From Photorhabdus luminescens subsp. luminescens (lineage in GTDB: Bacteria > Pseudomonadota > Gammaproteobacteria > Enterobacterales > Enterobacteriaceae), in NCBI RefSeq assembly GCF_001083805.1, contig NZ_JXSK01000013.1, positions 41,085 to 105,084 of the forward strand: 64,000 bases of DNA, in the 5' to 3' direction. The notes under the pieces are model-generated. The model was not told the DNA's origin and made no database searches. It saw nothing but the letters and a program-made list of their open reading frames with translations. Position 1 is the first letter of the stretch. Each line of letters starts with the position of its first letter. Made by a program: the position numbers and the translations under genes. Positions 45,052-53,609 of this stretch are shown in pieces.

Positions 45052-48000
45052 TTAATCTCCGTCAGTTAAACGAGAACGCCGACGCGTATTAGTTTCTCGC
45101 ATCAGTTCACGTATTTTTTCTTTCACTAAGTCACCCAGGGCTTTGCTGTCACGCATATCAACGCCGTAAAAATTCAGCTCAAAAGTGTAATTGTCACTCG
45201 CTCTTTGCCGCTCATTTCTATTTCCGTTCAGATCAATCGGTACCGGAATACCGGCAAATGCTGGTTGAGGTTCAGGTAGCACAGCACTGGCAAGCCCCAT
45301 CGCAGAATCTTTTAGTCGAGATAACAATGACGCACGCGGTACATTCAATTGAGGTTCACGATATGCGCCGTCAATCGCAGTCACGGCGGGATAATTCTTA
45401 AAGACAATCTCACCCAGTTTATTGGCATCAGCGAGTGATGCGGTATTTTGCAATGATGTATTTGTGGTTCCCCCGCCTGTCTGATTCTTATTGTTCTTTT
45501 TATCTCCTTTAGGGGTGTAAACCTCGGTACCGAATGCCGGTATATTGGTTTTTTTATCATTACCAGCTACTTCATCAGCTTTTTTGCCTGCTTGTTTGAT
45601 TGGTTCTTCGGCGCCGGGTTTCCATTCTTCCTTGACCATTTTTTTTAATTTATCATCCCATCGCCAGGCAACCCCATCACCGACTTCGGCAGGTTTGATA
45701 GGCTCACCAGCCTTATTCATGACCTGAGCAGCTTCAGCGGCGGCTTTTGTGGCATCGGGAATCGCGCCAAGTTTTTCAAGCAGCCAGCTAACGCCCTCGG
45801 CTACTTTCAAAATGACGGATACTACAGCACCGATTGCTTTTCCGACAATTTCCCCAAATGTTTTTCCGGCTTCTGTACACGCTTTCAAATCTTCTGATGT
45901 GGTATTGACGGGTTCAAATAGTTTTGTGAACCAGTCCCACACTTTTTTAACTGCATTCGCAATACCATCAAAAATAGGCGCAAATGGCGCAAACGCAGCG
46001 TTAAATGCCTGTTTAATTGGCGTCAGTCCTTCTATCAAGCCGGAAAAAAAACCGCTAAAAAACGCTTTAATGGGTTCCCAGTATTTCCAGATCAGTACTG
46101 CCGCAGCGACAACAGCGGCAATTAATAAACCAAGCGGGCTCAATAGAAACGATAGCCCTCCGCCGATTGCCATTATTGCAGTTCTGCCAATACTAAGCAG
46201 AGAACCGAATCCAGAAGAAACCAAAGTTCTTAACCCATTACCCAGCACTGACAACGCCGTCATTGGCTGTGTAAAAGCCATCACGATCCCGCGTCCTGCC
46301 GCCGATGCTCCGCTACCCAGCGCCTTAAACCCATTTGCTCCGCTTGTTACAAGCTGACCACCAAAACGGCGCAATGCCGCGCTGCTACTCTGAAATATCG
46401 GCGCCCATCCTTTAACACTTTTACTTACACCACCTAGGGATGGCAATAAACCTTTTAAGCCCCCCGTTAATCTGCCGACTGACGGAATTAATTTGCCGAT
46501 CCCGCCGCCGCCCGTCAGCATAAATATACTGAGTTTCATCGCAGCTAAGGGCACGATAACGGCAGCGGCAGCCAGCGCCAATGCACCCAGTGCACCGACC
46601 AGCGTCACGATAACCAGCGTGCCTACCATGATTGCATATGTTAATTTGGGATGGGTTTTCATCCAGTCGCCGACACGAGCGATAACCCTTGTCAGTCCCT
46701 GCGTCAGTTTTCGGAACGGAGAGTCAACACTCTCTTCCATTTGTATCCCCAAATCTTCCCACGCTGATTTCAACTGCTTGAGATCGCCTTTTAGGTTGTC
46801 GATTTTGACTTTTGCAACTTTTTCGGCTTCACCTTTTGAATTTTCGTTCGCTTTTTTCTGTTCGTCATATTTACCGTTTGCGGCACCTTCTAGCACAGCC
46901 CCCATTCCGACCATCGCTTCTTCACCGAAGATGTCTTTTTTGATGCGGATTTGGCTGGGTTGATCATATTTGCGGAGTTTTTGATCCAGTTCTTTTAGAA
47001 TATCGCCCATATCCCGCAATTTACCGTTGGCCCCGCTGACTTTAATATCCAGAGCCTTCATGGCATCCGCGCCCGCGCCGACCGGAGCAACAAGGCGGGA
47101 TAACCCCCCTCTCAAAGCGGTACCTGCCATGCTGCCGCGCATGCCATTCGCGGCCATCATTGCCGCCATTGCTGCCATGCTTTCTAAGCTAATGCCCAGG
47201 TTGGCAGCAATTGGCCCGGCGTAAGTCATGGTTTCGCCAAGTTGCCGCAAGTCAGTATTACTTCGAGTAAAAGTGGCAGTCAGAACGTCAGATACCCGGT
47301 CCATCTGATCGGCATTGAGTTTGAACTGAGTCAGCACATTTGAGCCAATGTCGGCAGCTTCACCAAGATCCATATCATCAGCTAATGCCATATTAAGCAC
47401 GCCAGGTAATGCTGCTTTGATGGATTCTGGGGTAAGGTTCGCCATTGCTAAGAATTTCTGCCCTGCGGCGGCATCAGTCGCAGTAAATGCCGTACTGGCC
47501 CCTAACGCTCTGGCTTGTTCTCTGAGCATCTTAAGACGAGGATCATTTTTATCGAGACGAGTCAACGCTTGAACGCCAGACATCCCCTCGTCAAAATCTC
47601 GTCCGGGGGCCATAATACGAGATGAAGCATACAGAAAGCCCGCGCTACCCGCCGTCGCAGTGGCCCCTGCCGTGGCAAGCTTCCCGCGCATTTCCTTGGC
47701 TTTGCTATAGCTATTCTGGGCACGCGTGACCGCATTTAATCGCCGTTGCTGCTCGGCTAGTTGCTGATTGTAAATTTCAGTGCGACGGGTTATTTGGGCA
47801 GTAACATTATCACTCTGACGAATAGAAATGTTATGCCTATCCATCTGTTCACCCACAGCCTGCAATTTCTGCTTTTCTTTAGCCAGTGTGCGGCCATAGC
47901 GATCCCGTTCCTGCCGTGCTGCAAGCAGGATTTTGCGCTGTTCTTCGGTTTGTTCCCTGAACCGCGGAAATTGCGCAGCTAACTCTTTGGCTTTAGCTTT

Positions 48001-48210
48001 GGCTTTGTCGTATGCATCCGCGTTTTTTTTAATAGAATCGCTTAAGCGGTCAAATGTTTTTGCATGACTTGCCAGGCTTTTAATGTCGCTTGACGTTGAT
48101 TTGATTTGAGAAGCCAGCCCCGCTGCCGCACGACTTGCAGCACTAACGGGACCGGATAACTTATTAGCGGCGCTCAGTGATACGCGGATATTGAGATTAC
48201 GATCTGTCAT
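45052..48210 (-). CDS. T: Tail tape measure protein T
   Basis: 1052 residues, longer than P2 T (815). N-terminal coiled coils (residues 60-180), the TP901-family core (GMSGVQALTRLDKNDPRLKMLREQARALG, then SMAAMAAMMAANGMRG), central hydrophobic segments (VIVTLVGALGALALAAAAVIVPL and AVVAAAVLIWKYW) and a low-complexity, Pro/Lys/Asn-rich C-terminal third. Length sets the tail length, so this tail should be longer than that of P2. The ATG overlaps the E' stop (ATGA). Confidence 0.95.
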   Translation of the reverse strand: MTDRNLNIRVSLSAANKLSGPVSAASRAAAGLASQIKSTSSDIKSLASHAKTFDRLSDSIKKNADAYDKAKAKAKELAAQFPRFREQTEEQRKILLAARQERDRYGRTLAKEKQKLQAVGEQMDRHNISIRQSDNVTAQITRRTEIYNQQLAEQQRRLNAVTRAQNSYSKAKEMRGKLATAGATATAGSAGFLYASSRIMAPGRDFDEGMSGVQALTRLDKNDPRLKMLREQARALGASTAFTATDAAAGQKFLAMANLTPESIKAALPGVLNMALADDMDLGEAADIGSNVLTQFKLNADQMDRVSDVLTATFTRSNTDLRQLGETMTYAGPIAANLGISLESMAAMAAMMAANGMRGSMAGTALRGGLSRLVAPVGAGADAMKALDIKVSGANGKLRDMGDILKELDQKLRKYDQPSQIRIKKDIFGEEAMVGMGAVLEGAANGKYDEQKKANENSKGEAEKVAKVKIDNLKGDLKQLKSAWEDLGIQMEESVDSPFRKLTQGLTRVIARVGDWMKTHPKLTYAIMVGTLVIVTLVGALGALALAAAAVIVPLAAMKLSIFMLTGGGGIGKLIPSVGRLTGGLKGLLPSLGGVSKSVKGWAPIFQSSSAALRRFGGQLVTSGANGFKALGSGASAAGRGIVMAFTQPMTALSVLGNGLRTLVSSGFGSLLSIGRTAIMAIGGGLSFLLSPLGLLIAAVVAAAVLIWKYWEPIKAFFSGFFSGLIEGLTPIKQAFNAAFAPFAPIFDGIANAVKKVWDWFTKLFEPVNTTSEDLKACTEAGKTFGEIVGKAIGAVVSVILKVAEGVSWLLEKLGAIPDATKAAAEAAQVMNKAGEPIKPAEVGDGVAWRWDDKLKKMVKEEWKPGAEEPIKQAGKKADEVAGNDKKTNIPAFGTEVYTPKGDKKNNKNQTGGGTTNTSLQNTASLADANKLGEIVFKNYPAVTAIDGAYREPQLNVPRASLLSRLKDSAMGLASAVLPEPQPAFAGIPVPIDLNGNRNERQRASDNYTFELNFYGVDMRDSKALGDLVKEKIRELMRETNTRRRSRLTDGD

Positions 48211-48661
48211 GATTCACGTCCTGTACGGGCTACAGCGCGTTCATGCCATTTCAGTAGTTCAGGCACTGACATAGCATCATATTCTGACGGTGCCCAATGG
48301 AAAACTGTTGCGATATCCGCAATGATTTCATCTGTCTCTACAAACGGGCAGGGGATTACTCTTTTTCCTGTTCCTGCGTCCCACCGGCTTCCGAGGACGG
48401 CGCTAAAAAATCAGCAACACCGCTTGCAAGTTGCGTGAAATCTTGAATACCCATCCCACTAATCTCCGCTTCTGTCAAACGCGGTTGGGTTACGCGTGGT
48501 AACAGAGTGATAAGAGAGTTCACATCACTTGTCATGACGTCATACAGTTTTAACCCACGTAGGGCACCCACTTGCTTCATCGTGTCAGTAATAATAACTT
48601 CTGTAATTTTTTCCCCGTTGTGACGTTCCAAGGGTTCTGAAAGTGTAATTGTTTTTGACAT
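48207..48661 (-). CDS. E+E' fusion made by -1 ribosomal frameshift
   Basis: After the E frame, a -1 shift at the A5 run (48362-48366, codons GAA-AAA-GAG just before the E stop) opens 41 more codons: RVIPCPFVETDEIIADIATVF then HWAPSEYDAMSVPELLKWHERA to a TGA at 48207-48209. These are the conserved GpE residues. P2 makes E+E' in the same way. The extension has no start of its own, so it is made only by frameshifting. It should act as the tape-measure chaperone. Confidence 0.82.
48356..48661 (-). CDS. E: Tail assembly chaperone E
   Basis: 101 residues from the ATG giving MSKTITLSEPLERHNGEK (P2 E 91 residues); a longer frame upstream has no good site. Phage tail assembly chaperone family: ITEVIITDTMKQVGALRGLKL, DVNSLITLLPRVTQPRLTEAE, MGIQDFTQLA. 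It lies between FII and T and is the short product of the E/E' pair. Confidence 0.92.
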   Translation of the reverse strand: MSKTITLSEPLERHNGEKITEVIITDTMKQVGALRGLKLYDVMTSDVNSLITLLPRVTQPRLTEAEISGMGIQDFTQLASGVADFLAPSSEAGGTQEQEKE

Positions 48662-48718
48662 GGTTAAATCTCCTGCAATTGGCGTAATTACGGCCATTAA
48701 ATTAAAGTAGGGTTGTGA

Positions 48719-49231
48719 TTAATGGCCGATATTGGCCCGATGTTGTTCAAGTAGATCTTTGCCGTCTACTTTCCACACCAGGTTCAACATATCTACTTCG
48801 AACACCTCACTATTATCAATCGTGACTTTGCAATACGTGTTTTTCAGCGTGTATTTATGTTGCGTGTTGTCACCCGCTTTTGCCGAACCCCAGTCAAGTT
48901 CCGTGAAACGTCCTCGCGTCTGAATTTCACACGCGATAGTCTGCCCGGTTGCGTCATCATAATAAGAACCCGCGAAGCGCAATTGCAGACTGTCAAGTGT
49001 ACCGCCCCAGGTTTTCAGCAATGAAGCTTCAATACCGCCCATTGTGACGTCCATATCTAACGCGCCGCCGTCCATTCCGACGAGTACGGCAACCGATCCC
49101 GGCATCCCGGCACCCTGATAATCTTCGGTTTTTAGTGACAGCTTAGGCGTAGTGACTTCTTCAACTTGACCCAAGTAAGTTTGACCATTAATGTACGTAT
49201 CAAACATAAAGAGTTTTTTTGGCATACCCAT
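48719..49231 (-). CDS. FII: Major tail tube protein FII
   Basis: 170 residues (P2 FII 172). ATG with AGAGGA upstream. Family pattern: LFMFDTYINGQTYLGQVEEVT, TPKLSLKTEDYQGAGMPGSV, GGALDMDVTMGGIEASLLKTWG, NTQHKYTLKNTYCKVTID. Forms the inner tube. It is 26 bp after the sheath gene. Confidence 0.95.
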   Translation of the reverse strand: MGMPKKLFMFDTYINGQTYLGQVEEVTTPKLSLKTEDYQGAGMPGSVAVLVGMDGGALDMDVTMGGIEASLLKTWGGTLDSLQLRFAGSYYDDATGQTIACEIQTRGRFTELDWGSAKAGDNTQHKYTLKNTYCKVTIDNSEVFEVDMLNLVWKVDGKDLLEQHRANIGH

Positions 49232-49257
49232 TATTGTAGTTCCTCTAGCCTAACTGA

Positions 49258-50436
49258 TTAACCTAACTGATTAAAAACAGCGAAATATTCATCAGTGAAA
49301 GTCTGTGTTAGCTGCAAATTTTCCAGCGGCGGTACCGGCGTATATTTGTAGCGAATATGCGCTTTACCATCCCGCAAGTTTTCTTTCGGATTGTCTGCCG
49401 GGTCATACCAGCACTCAAAGCCCAACAATTTCCCTTCTGTGACTAATTGCACTCCTTTTCTGTTGATACCATCAATGACATCTTTGATGAGAGAAGGGGT
49501 TAGCGTTTTATCAATATAAGAGAAATGTGCTTCTGCAATCATATCTGCCAATATCTGAGCGGTACGGGTATAGACTTCAAAGAAGTAGGTTTCACTGTCA
49601 CAAGTACGATTACCCCAAAAACGGAAACCGTCCCGTTTAATTAGAGTGGTTACACCTTTGCTATTTAAGTCATTCGCGTCAGTATCGGTACCTTGTAGCG
49701 TCCACCAAATATCGGCAGAAATACCCAGCACGCCGTTAACGGGAACGTTAGATAACGACTTATGCCAGCCTTGATCAGCGTCAATACGAGCACGTAGCCC
49801 CAGGGCGAACGCCGTAGCGGGAATGGTTTCATTTTTCCCGGATTGACTGTTGTAAGTAATGAAATCAGGGTAAATCACCATTAACTCACGCTGATTGAAG
49901 TTTTCACGGTACTTCTTCACATCAGCAAGCGTTTTATTGCCATTCGCGCCGATATATGCGAACGCCCGCAGCTTCTCCGCAAATATCGCTAGCTGAGCCG
50001 CGACGGCCTGCGTATCAAGTCCGGGAGCCGCTAGAATCCGTGGATGTTCACCCACGTTAGATTCTGCGGTCAGCAACGCGTACAGGCCGGTATAACGCCC
50101 ATCGGTACCAACCCCGCCGATTACCAATTGATCTTGTGTTTTGGCGTCTTCACCCGACTTTTGTTTCGCTGCGTCAGCAACACGGATAACAATCACTTTC
50201 GGACTGCACTGATCAGAAATGGCTTTCAACGTGGTATACAGAGTTCCGGTTTTACCGGCTTTGCCGATGACACTGTTAATGCGCGTTACCAGTGTTGGGG
50301 TGTCAAGCGGAAACAGTTCTGTATCAGCATCATCCGCAGTGCAAACGACACCGATGATAGATGTATCAATATCCCGGATTAGCGTACTGAGTTTTGTTGT
50401 CTCCGTAACAGAGACCCCATGATGGAAAGCAGCCAT
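49258..50436 (-). CDS. FI: Tail sheath protein FI
   Basis: 392 residues from the ATG giving MAAFHHGVSVTETTKLST (P2 FI 396). Contractile sheath pattern: IIGVVCTADDADTELFPLDTP, RILAAPGLDTQAVAAQLA, SGKNETIPATAFALGLRARIDADQGWHKSLSN, and ADIWWTLQGTDTDANDLNSKGV. First gene of the inverted FI-FII-E-T-U operon; its promoter should lie in the FI-D spacer with the Ogr box. Confidence 0.96.
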   Translation of the reverse strand: MAAFHHGVSVTETTKLSTLIRDIDTSIIGVVCTADDADTELFPLDTPTLVTRINSVIGKAGKTGTLYTTLKAISDQCSPKVIVIRVADAAKQKSGEDAKTQDQLVIGGVGTDGRYTGLYALLTAESNVGEHPRILAAPGLDTQAVAAQLAIFAEKLRAFAYIGANGNKTLADVKKYRENFNQRELMVIYPDFITYNSQSGKNETIPATAFALGLRARIDADQGWHKSLSNVPVNGVLGISADIWWTLQGTDTDANDLNSKGVTTLIKRDGFRFWGNRTCDSETYFFEVYTRTAQILADMIAEAHFSYIDKTLTPSLIKDVIDGINRKGVQLVTEGKLLGFECWYDPADNPKENLRDGKAHIRYKYTPVPPLENLQLTQTFTDEYFAVFNQLG

Positions 50437-50507
50437 AGCTTTTACTCTCATGATTAAACATGCAGCTATAGTGATAGCTCAGCAACAGAAAATCATGTTG
50501 TGCCGCG

Positions 50508-50525
50508 TGTCGTGGTACCGCGACA
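50508..50525. promoter_or_regulatory. Ogr/Delta box between FI and D
   Basis: TGT-N12-ACA with the same half-sites as the P/O box (TGTCG-N8-CGACA). It lies in the 159-bp spacer between the divergent FI and D genes, at a suitable distance from both starts, so one symmetrical site may serve both directions. Confidence 0.72.
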
Positions 50526-50595
50526 ACGCTCGCTAATTGTCTACACGCGCACGCGCGGCAATGATTGGCTGAAATAAACCGGCATTAGGTGAGTA

Positions 50596-51738
50596 ATGAG
50601 CTTTCTTGATAATTTAATAGCAAGTGAATACGTCAAACAACCCGCTTTTGATCTGATGATAGGTGGTCAGCAAATCACAACACTGAATGACAGACTGATT
50701 TCACTATCACTAACGGATAATCGGGGTTTTGAGGCGGATACGCTTGAGCTTGTGATTGACGACTCAGACGGTAAAGTCGCATTACCGCCGCGTGGCGTCG
50801 AGCTTTCTGTTGCGATTGGCTGGCAAGGAGAAGCGCTTATACATAAAGGCTTTTTCACAGTCGATGAAATCAGTCATAGCGGGCCACCGGACCAGCTAAC
50901 TGTGACCGCCAGGTCCGCAGACTTTAGACAAGAATTCAATGTCAAACGAGAGTACAGTTGGCACGACATTACTGTTGCAAAAGTCGTCAGTGCCATTGCA
51001 GGCAGATACAATTTAAAGCCCGGCGTTAGTCGCCAATTAATGAATATTGAAATTGACCACGCCGACCAAACCAGCGAGTCTGACATTAGTTTTTTGAGCC
51101 GAATGGCTGAAATGATTGGCGCAATTGCGACCATTAAAAATGGCATGTTGTTGTTCATCGTGCCAGGTCAGGGCGTTTCACGCAGCGGTAAGCCACTGCC
51201 AGTTATTACTATTAAACGTGAGTCTGGCGATAAGCATAATTTTAGCCTGGCTGATCGAGATGCTTACACCGGCGTTAAGGCTTGCTGGCTGGATTTAAAC
51301 TTTGGTAAAAAACCCGCAACAACAATGAAGCGTAAGAGTCAGTCTGACAAATCCCCAAAAACCAAGGCGCAAGCATCAAGTAAAAAAGAGGGCGATTATT
51401 TGGAGGGCGCTGAGGGAAATGTATATGTGATGCGTCAGACATTTAAAACAGAACGTATAGCCCGCCGTGCCGCTGCGGCGAAATGGGCAACTTTGCAACG
51501 AGGAGCCGCCGAATTTAGTATCACGCTGGCAAGGGGCCGGCCTGATATCTACCCGGATTTATATGCACAAGTTGTTGGTTTTAAAACTGTAATTGATTCA
51601 TCGGAATGGGTAATAACAAGAGTGGTACACAATATCGGTGACAGTGGCTATACAACTTCACTGGAACTTGAATTAAAAATTAAGAATACAGAAATGAGCG
51701 CCGGCACCGAAAATAGCAAAAATAGTCACAAGTCGTGA
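50596..51738 (+). CDS. D: Late control protein D (tail hub)
   Basis: 380 residues (P2 D 387). Phage late-control/VgrG-like hub: QPAFDLMIGGQQITTLNDRL, GFEADTLELVIDDSDGKVALPP, IGWQGEALIHKGFFTVDEI. The tail end is Ser/Lys/Asn-rich. It follows the spacer carrying the Ogr box. In P2, D ends the F operon; here it is on the opposite strand to that operon and so needs its own promoter. Confidence 0.94.
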   Translation: MSFLDNLIASEYVKQPAFDLMIGGQQITTLNDRLISLSLTDNRGFEADTLELVIDDSDGKVALPPRGVELSVAIGWQGEALIHKGFFTVDEISHSGPPDQLTVTARSADFRQEFNVKREYSWHDITVAKVVSAIAGRYNLKPGVSRQLMNIEIDHADQTSESDISFLSRMAEMIGAIATIKNGMLLFIVPGQGVSRSGKPLPVITIKRESGDKHNFSLADRDAYTGVKACWLDLNFGKKPATTMKRKSQSDKSPKTKAQASSKKEGDYLEGAEGNVYVMRQTFKTERIARRAAAAKWATLQRGAAEFSITLARGRPDIYPDLYAQVVGFKTVIDSSEWVITRVVHNIGDSGYTTSLELELKIKNTEMSAGTENSKNSHKS

Positions 51739-51778
51739 TATGCTTATATCAGGCAAACTCTTATAGAGGGCTGATATC

Positions 51779-52030
51779 ATGGCGTTTATATGTCCCCGCT
51801 GCAATGCTGTAGCAAAAACCCGCACAAGTGAAATGATGAGTGAAGAAACTCGCCGCAGTTATCATCAATGTCAAAATCTGCTTTGTGGCTGTACATTTAC
51901 AACAATTACAACAGTTGAGCGCTATCTCTGTACACCCAGTCAGCAAGAATTACCGCCCAATTTTAAATTACCAAAAATGGCGTTTCCGGCAAGTCACTAT
52001 GGTGATGATCAAATAGGGTTTGGTTTTTAG
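51779..52030 (+). CDS. ogr: Late gene activator Ogr (zinc finger)
   Basis: 83 residues (P2 Ogr 72). ATG after GAGGG. The zinc-finger pattern CPRCNAVAKTRTSEMMSEET then RSYHQCQNLLCGCTF (C-x2-C, C-x4-C) is that of Ogr/Delta. It binds the TGT-N12-ACA boxes to switch on late operons. The C-terminus is longer than in P2. The D-ogr spacer has a TGATAT-GCTT-ATATCA palindrome (51736-51751) of unknown role. Confidence 0.95.
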   Translation: MAFICPRCNAVAKTRTSEMMSEETRRSYHQCQNLLCGCTFTTITTVERYLCTPSQQELPPNFKLPKMAFPASHYGDDQIGFGF

Positions 52031-52051
52031 CTCTATTGTAAGCAAGAAAAT

Positions 52052-52073
52052 AAACCCCGAAAATCGGGGTTTT
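52052..52073. terminator. Terminator after ogr
   Basis: AAACCCCGA-AAA-TCGGGGTTTT. T-rich on the plus strand, A-rich on the other, so it may work in both directions, for ogr and for the convergent secreted-protein gene. Confidence 0.8.
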
Positions 52074-52090
52074 GGCGGCTATTACTAAGA

Positions 52091-52492
52091 TTAACTATTA
52101 GTGTGACCGTGAGTGTGAGATAAAATGATAAGACTAACATTATCATCTGTTGCTTTGCCGACTTCATCACATGATGAACGTGGATTTTCAAAAACATAGC
52201 CAATATAGTTATATCTGTTCAGCACATGAATCTCTTTTGTACTTTTTAGGTATGAGTTTTTGACACCCAGCCAGATCGGGGCGCATACGCCCATCTTAAT
52301 TACTGCCTTATAAATGTCGCTTGTTACCTGATCTTCATCCATCGTTAGTGTAATGACATCTCCGCTATCGCTGATTGATAGTGGTTGCCATGACCGCATT
52401 GATTTTTGTAAAACTGAGTAATTGGTTGATTGTGCAAAAACGCTGAATGATGCAAGTACAAGTAAAAATAGCGTGCAGATATATTTTTTCAT
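52091..52492 (-). CDS. Small secreted protein, lysogenic cargo candidate
   Basis: 133 residues from the ATG giving MKKYICTLFLLVLASFSVFAQS: a clear signal peptide with cleavage near FAQ. The mature part of about 112 residues has two cysteines (GVCAPIWLG and RSSCDEVG), probably a disulfide, and ends SLIILSHTHGHTNS. It lies between ogr and attR, a typical cargo place, and reads towards ogr. Probably expressed in the lysogen. No family recognised. Confidence 0.6.
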   Translation of the reverse strand: MKKYICTLFLLVLASFSVFAQSTNYSVLQKSMRSWQPLSISDSGDVITLTMDEDQVTSDIYKAVIKMGVCAPIWLGVKNSYLKSTKEIHVLNRYNYIGYVFENPRSSCDEVGKATDDNVSLIILSHTHGHTNS

Positions 52493-52574
52493 TAAATCTA
52501 TCCTCTGTTTGTAGTAGAAGCCCATAAAACGGGTTTCCGTGAACTTTTTATCTTACCTGAATTTGGATATTAAA

Positions 52575-52593
52575 AGCCCCGAAAATCGGGGCT
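52575..52593. terminator. Hairpin near attR
   Basis: AGCCCCGA-AAA-TCGGGGCT, sharing its core with the ogr terminator at 52052. Without a long T tract on the plus strand. It may insulate the prophage end from the chromosome. The AT-rich stretch 52594-52672 holds nothing else I can support. Confidence 0.6.
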
Positions 52594-52672
52594 ATTTCTC
52601 GAAGTGTGGTCAAATTTGGGACATAAAACAAAAATAATCATTTTAATTCAATTAATTAAATAAAAAATAAAA

Positions 52673-52700
52673 GAATTAATTGTTCTGTAATGGAATATAG
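52673..52700. repeat. attR (28-bp core)
   Basis: Exact copy of attL. The bases after it (52701 on) are the chromosomal DNA that once adjoined 19256 on the cysG side. Confidence 0.93.
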
Positions 52701-52746
52701 GCGATCTCGCCAAAATAGTTTTTCAGTAGATTGCATCAGGATAAAG

Positions 52747-52878
52747 ATGACAATGCAAAATACAATGGTAATAGCCGGACAGCCGGCTGTTAATTGTTTT
52801 TCAGACTATTTATATTACGCCCTAAAACAAGGCGAGGGCTTTATCATCGATCCCACTCAAGAAATACCGAGTTTTTAG
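52747..52878 (+). CDS. Possible small chromosomal gene next to attR
   Basis: 43 residues from ATG 52747 with AGGA 5-8 bp upstream, reading [18 protein letters not shown] and ending TQEIPSF. It converges with cysH (3-bp overlap). A 62-residue form would start inside attR. Composition looks protein-like, but nothing else supports it. Confidence 0.3.
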   Translation: MTMQNTMVIAGQPAVNCFSDYLYYALKQGEGFIIDPTQEIPSF

Positions 52879-53609
52879 TTCTCATGTAACCCACATTCTC
52901 GCTTCAAGCCAAAAAAACGGGTTTGTTCTTCACTCATGCCCGGTTCCCATTTTTGGGTTGTATGGATGTCACCAACAGAAAGATAACCTTGTTCCCATAA
53001 TGGATGATATTCCAAACCATGCTTTGTCAGATATTGATGCACACGCCGGTTATCCCAGTCGATAATCGGCAAAATCTTAAATACTCCCCGCTGTACAGCC
53101 AGAACCGGTAATTTTGATCGACTTTCAGATTGCTGACGGCGTAAACCAGCAAACCAACTTTGTGCATTTAGACTTTTTAAAGCCTGATTCATTGGTTCAA
53201 CTTTATTAATCTGATTGTAACGTTCTATTCCCTCCACGCCTTGTTCCCACAATTTCCCATAGCGAGCTTCCTGCCAGGCCGGAGAATGGTCAGCACTGAA
53301 TACTTGCAAATTCAGTTTCAACTGCGTTGTGAGTTTATCTATGAATTGATAAGTTTCAGGGAATAGATAACCGGTATCAGTAAGGATGACCGGAATATCA
53401 GGATATTCTTGTGTCACTAAATGAAGACATACCGCCGCCTGAATACCAAAGCTGGAGGAAAGAACAAACTCCCCCGGCAAATTTTCTAATGCCCAGTTTA
53501 TCCTCTGGTGAGCATCCATCATTTCAAGCCGCTGATTAATCTCAGCCAGTGATTGCTCTTGCTGTTCAGCCGTCATGCTAACAAATTGAGATAAACTGAA
53601 TTGACTCAT
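52875..53609 (-). CDS. cysH: Phosphoadenylyl-sulfate (PAPS) reductase
   Basis: 244 residues as in E. coli, from the ATG overlapping the cysI stop (ATGA). Reduces PAPS to sulfite with thioredoxin. Features: [31 protein letters not shown], and the catalytic Cys in the C-terminal KRECGLHEN. End of the cysJIH operon. Before the phage inserted, cysG lay about 296 bp further along the same strand. Confidence 0.97.
   Translation of the reverse strand: MSQFSLSQFVSMTAEQQEQSLAEINQRLEMMDAHQRINWALENLPGEFVLSSSFGIQAAVCLHLVTQEYPDIPVILTDTGYLFPETYQFIDKLTTQLKLNLQVFSADHSPAWQEARYGKLWEQGVEGIERYNQINKVEPMNQALKSLNAQSWFAGLRRQQSESRSKLPVLAVQRGVFKILPIIDWDNRRVHQYLTKHGLEYHPLWEQGYLSVGDIHTTQKWEPGMSEEQTRFFGLKRECGLHEN

Larger units (their letters stand above)
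19257..52700. mobile_element. P2-like prophage, about 33.4 kb, apparently complete
   Basis: Bounded by a 28-bp direct repeat (19257-19284 and 52673-52700). Contents follow the P2 plan: int, C repressor, cox, early genes, A, cos, Q, P, O, N, M, L, X, lysis, R, S, V, W, J, I, H, tail-fibre assembly, U, T, E/E', FII, FI, D, ogr. The strand pattern differs from P2 (the FI-to-U block is inverted). All structural genes I expect are full length, so it could be functional apart from the P/Q duplication. It lies between cysG and cysH. Confidence 0.95.

Noticed and set aside
45749..46963. Long plus-strand open frames (202 and 156 codons) opposite gene T
   Set aside because: They mirror the tape-measure gene, are rich in Ala/Ser/Pro/Thr as expected for antisense of an Ala/Lys-rich gene, and have no ribosome-binding site.
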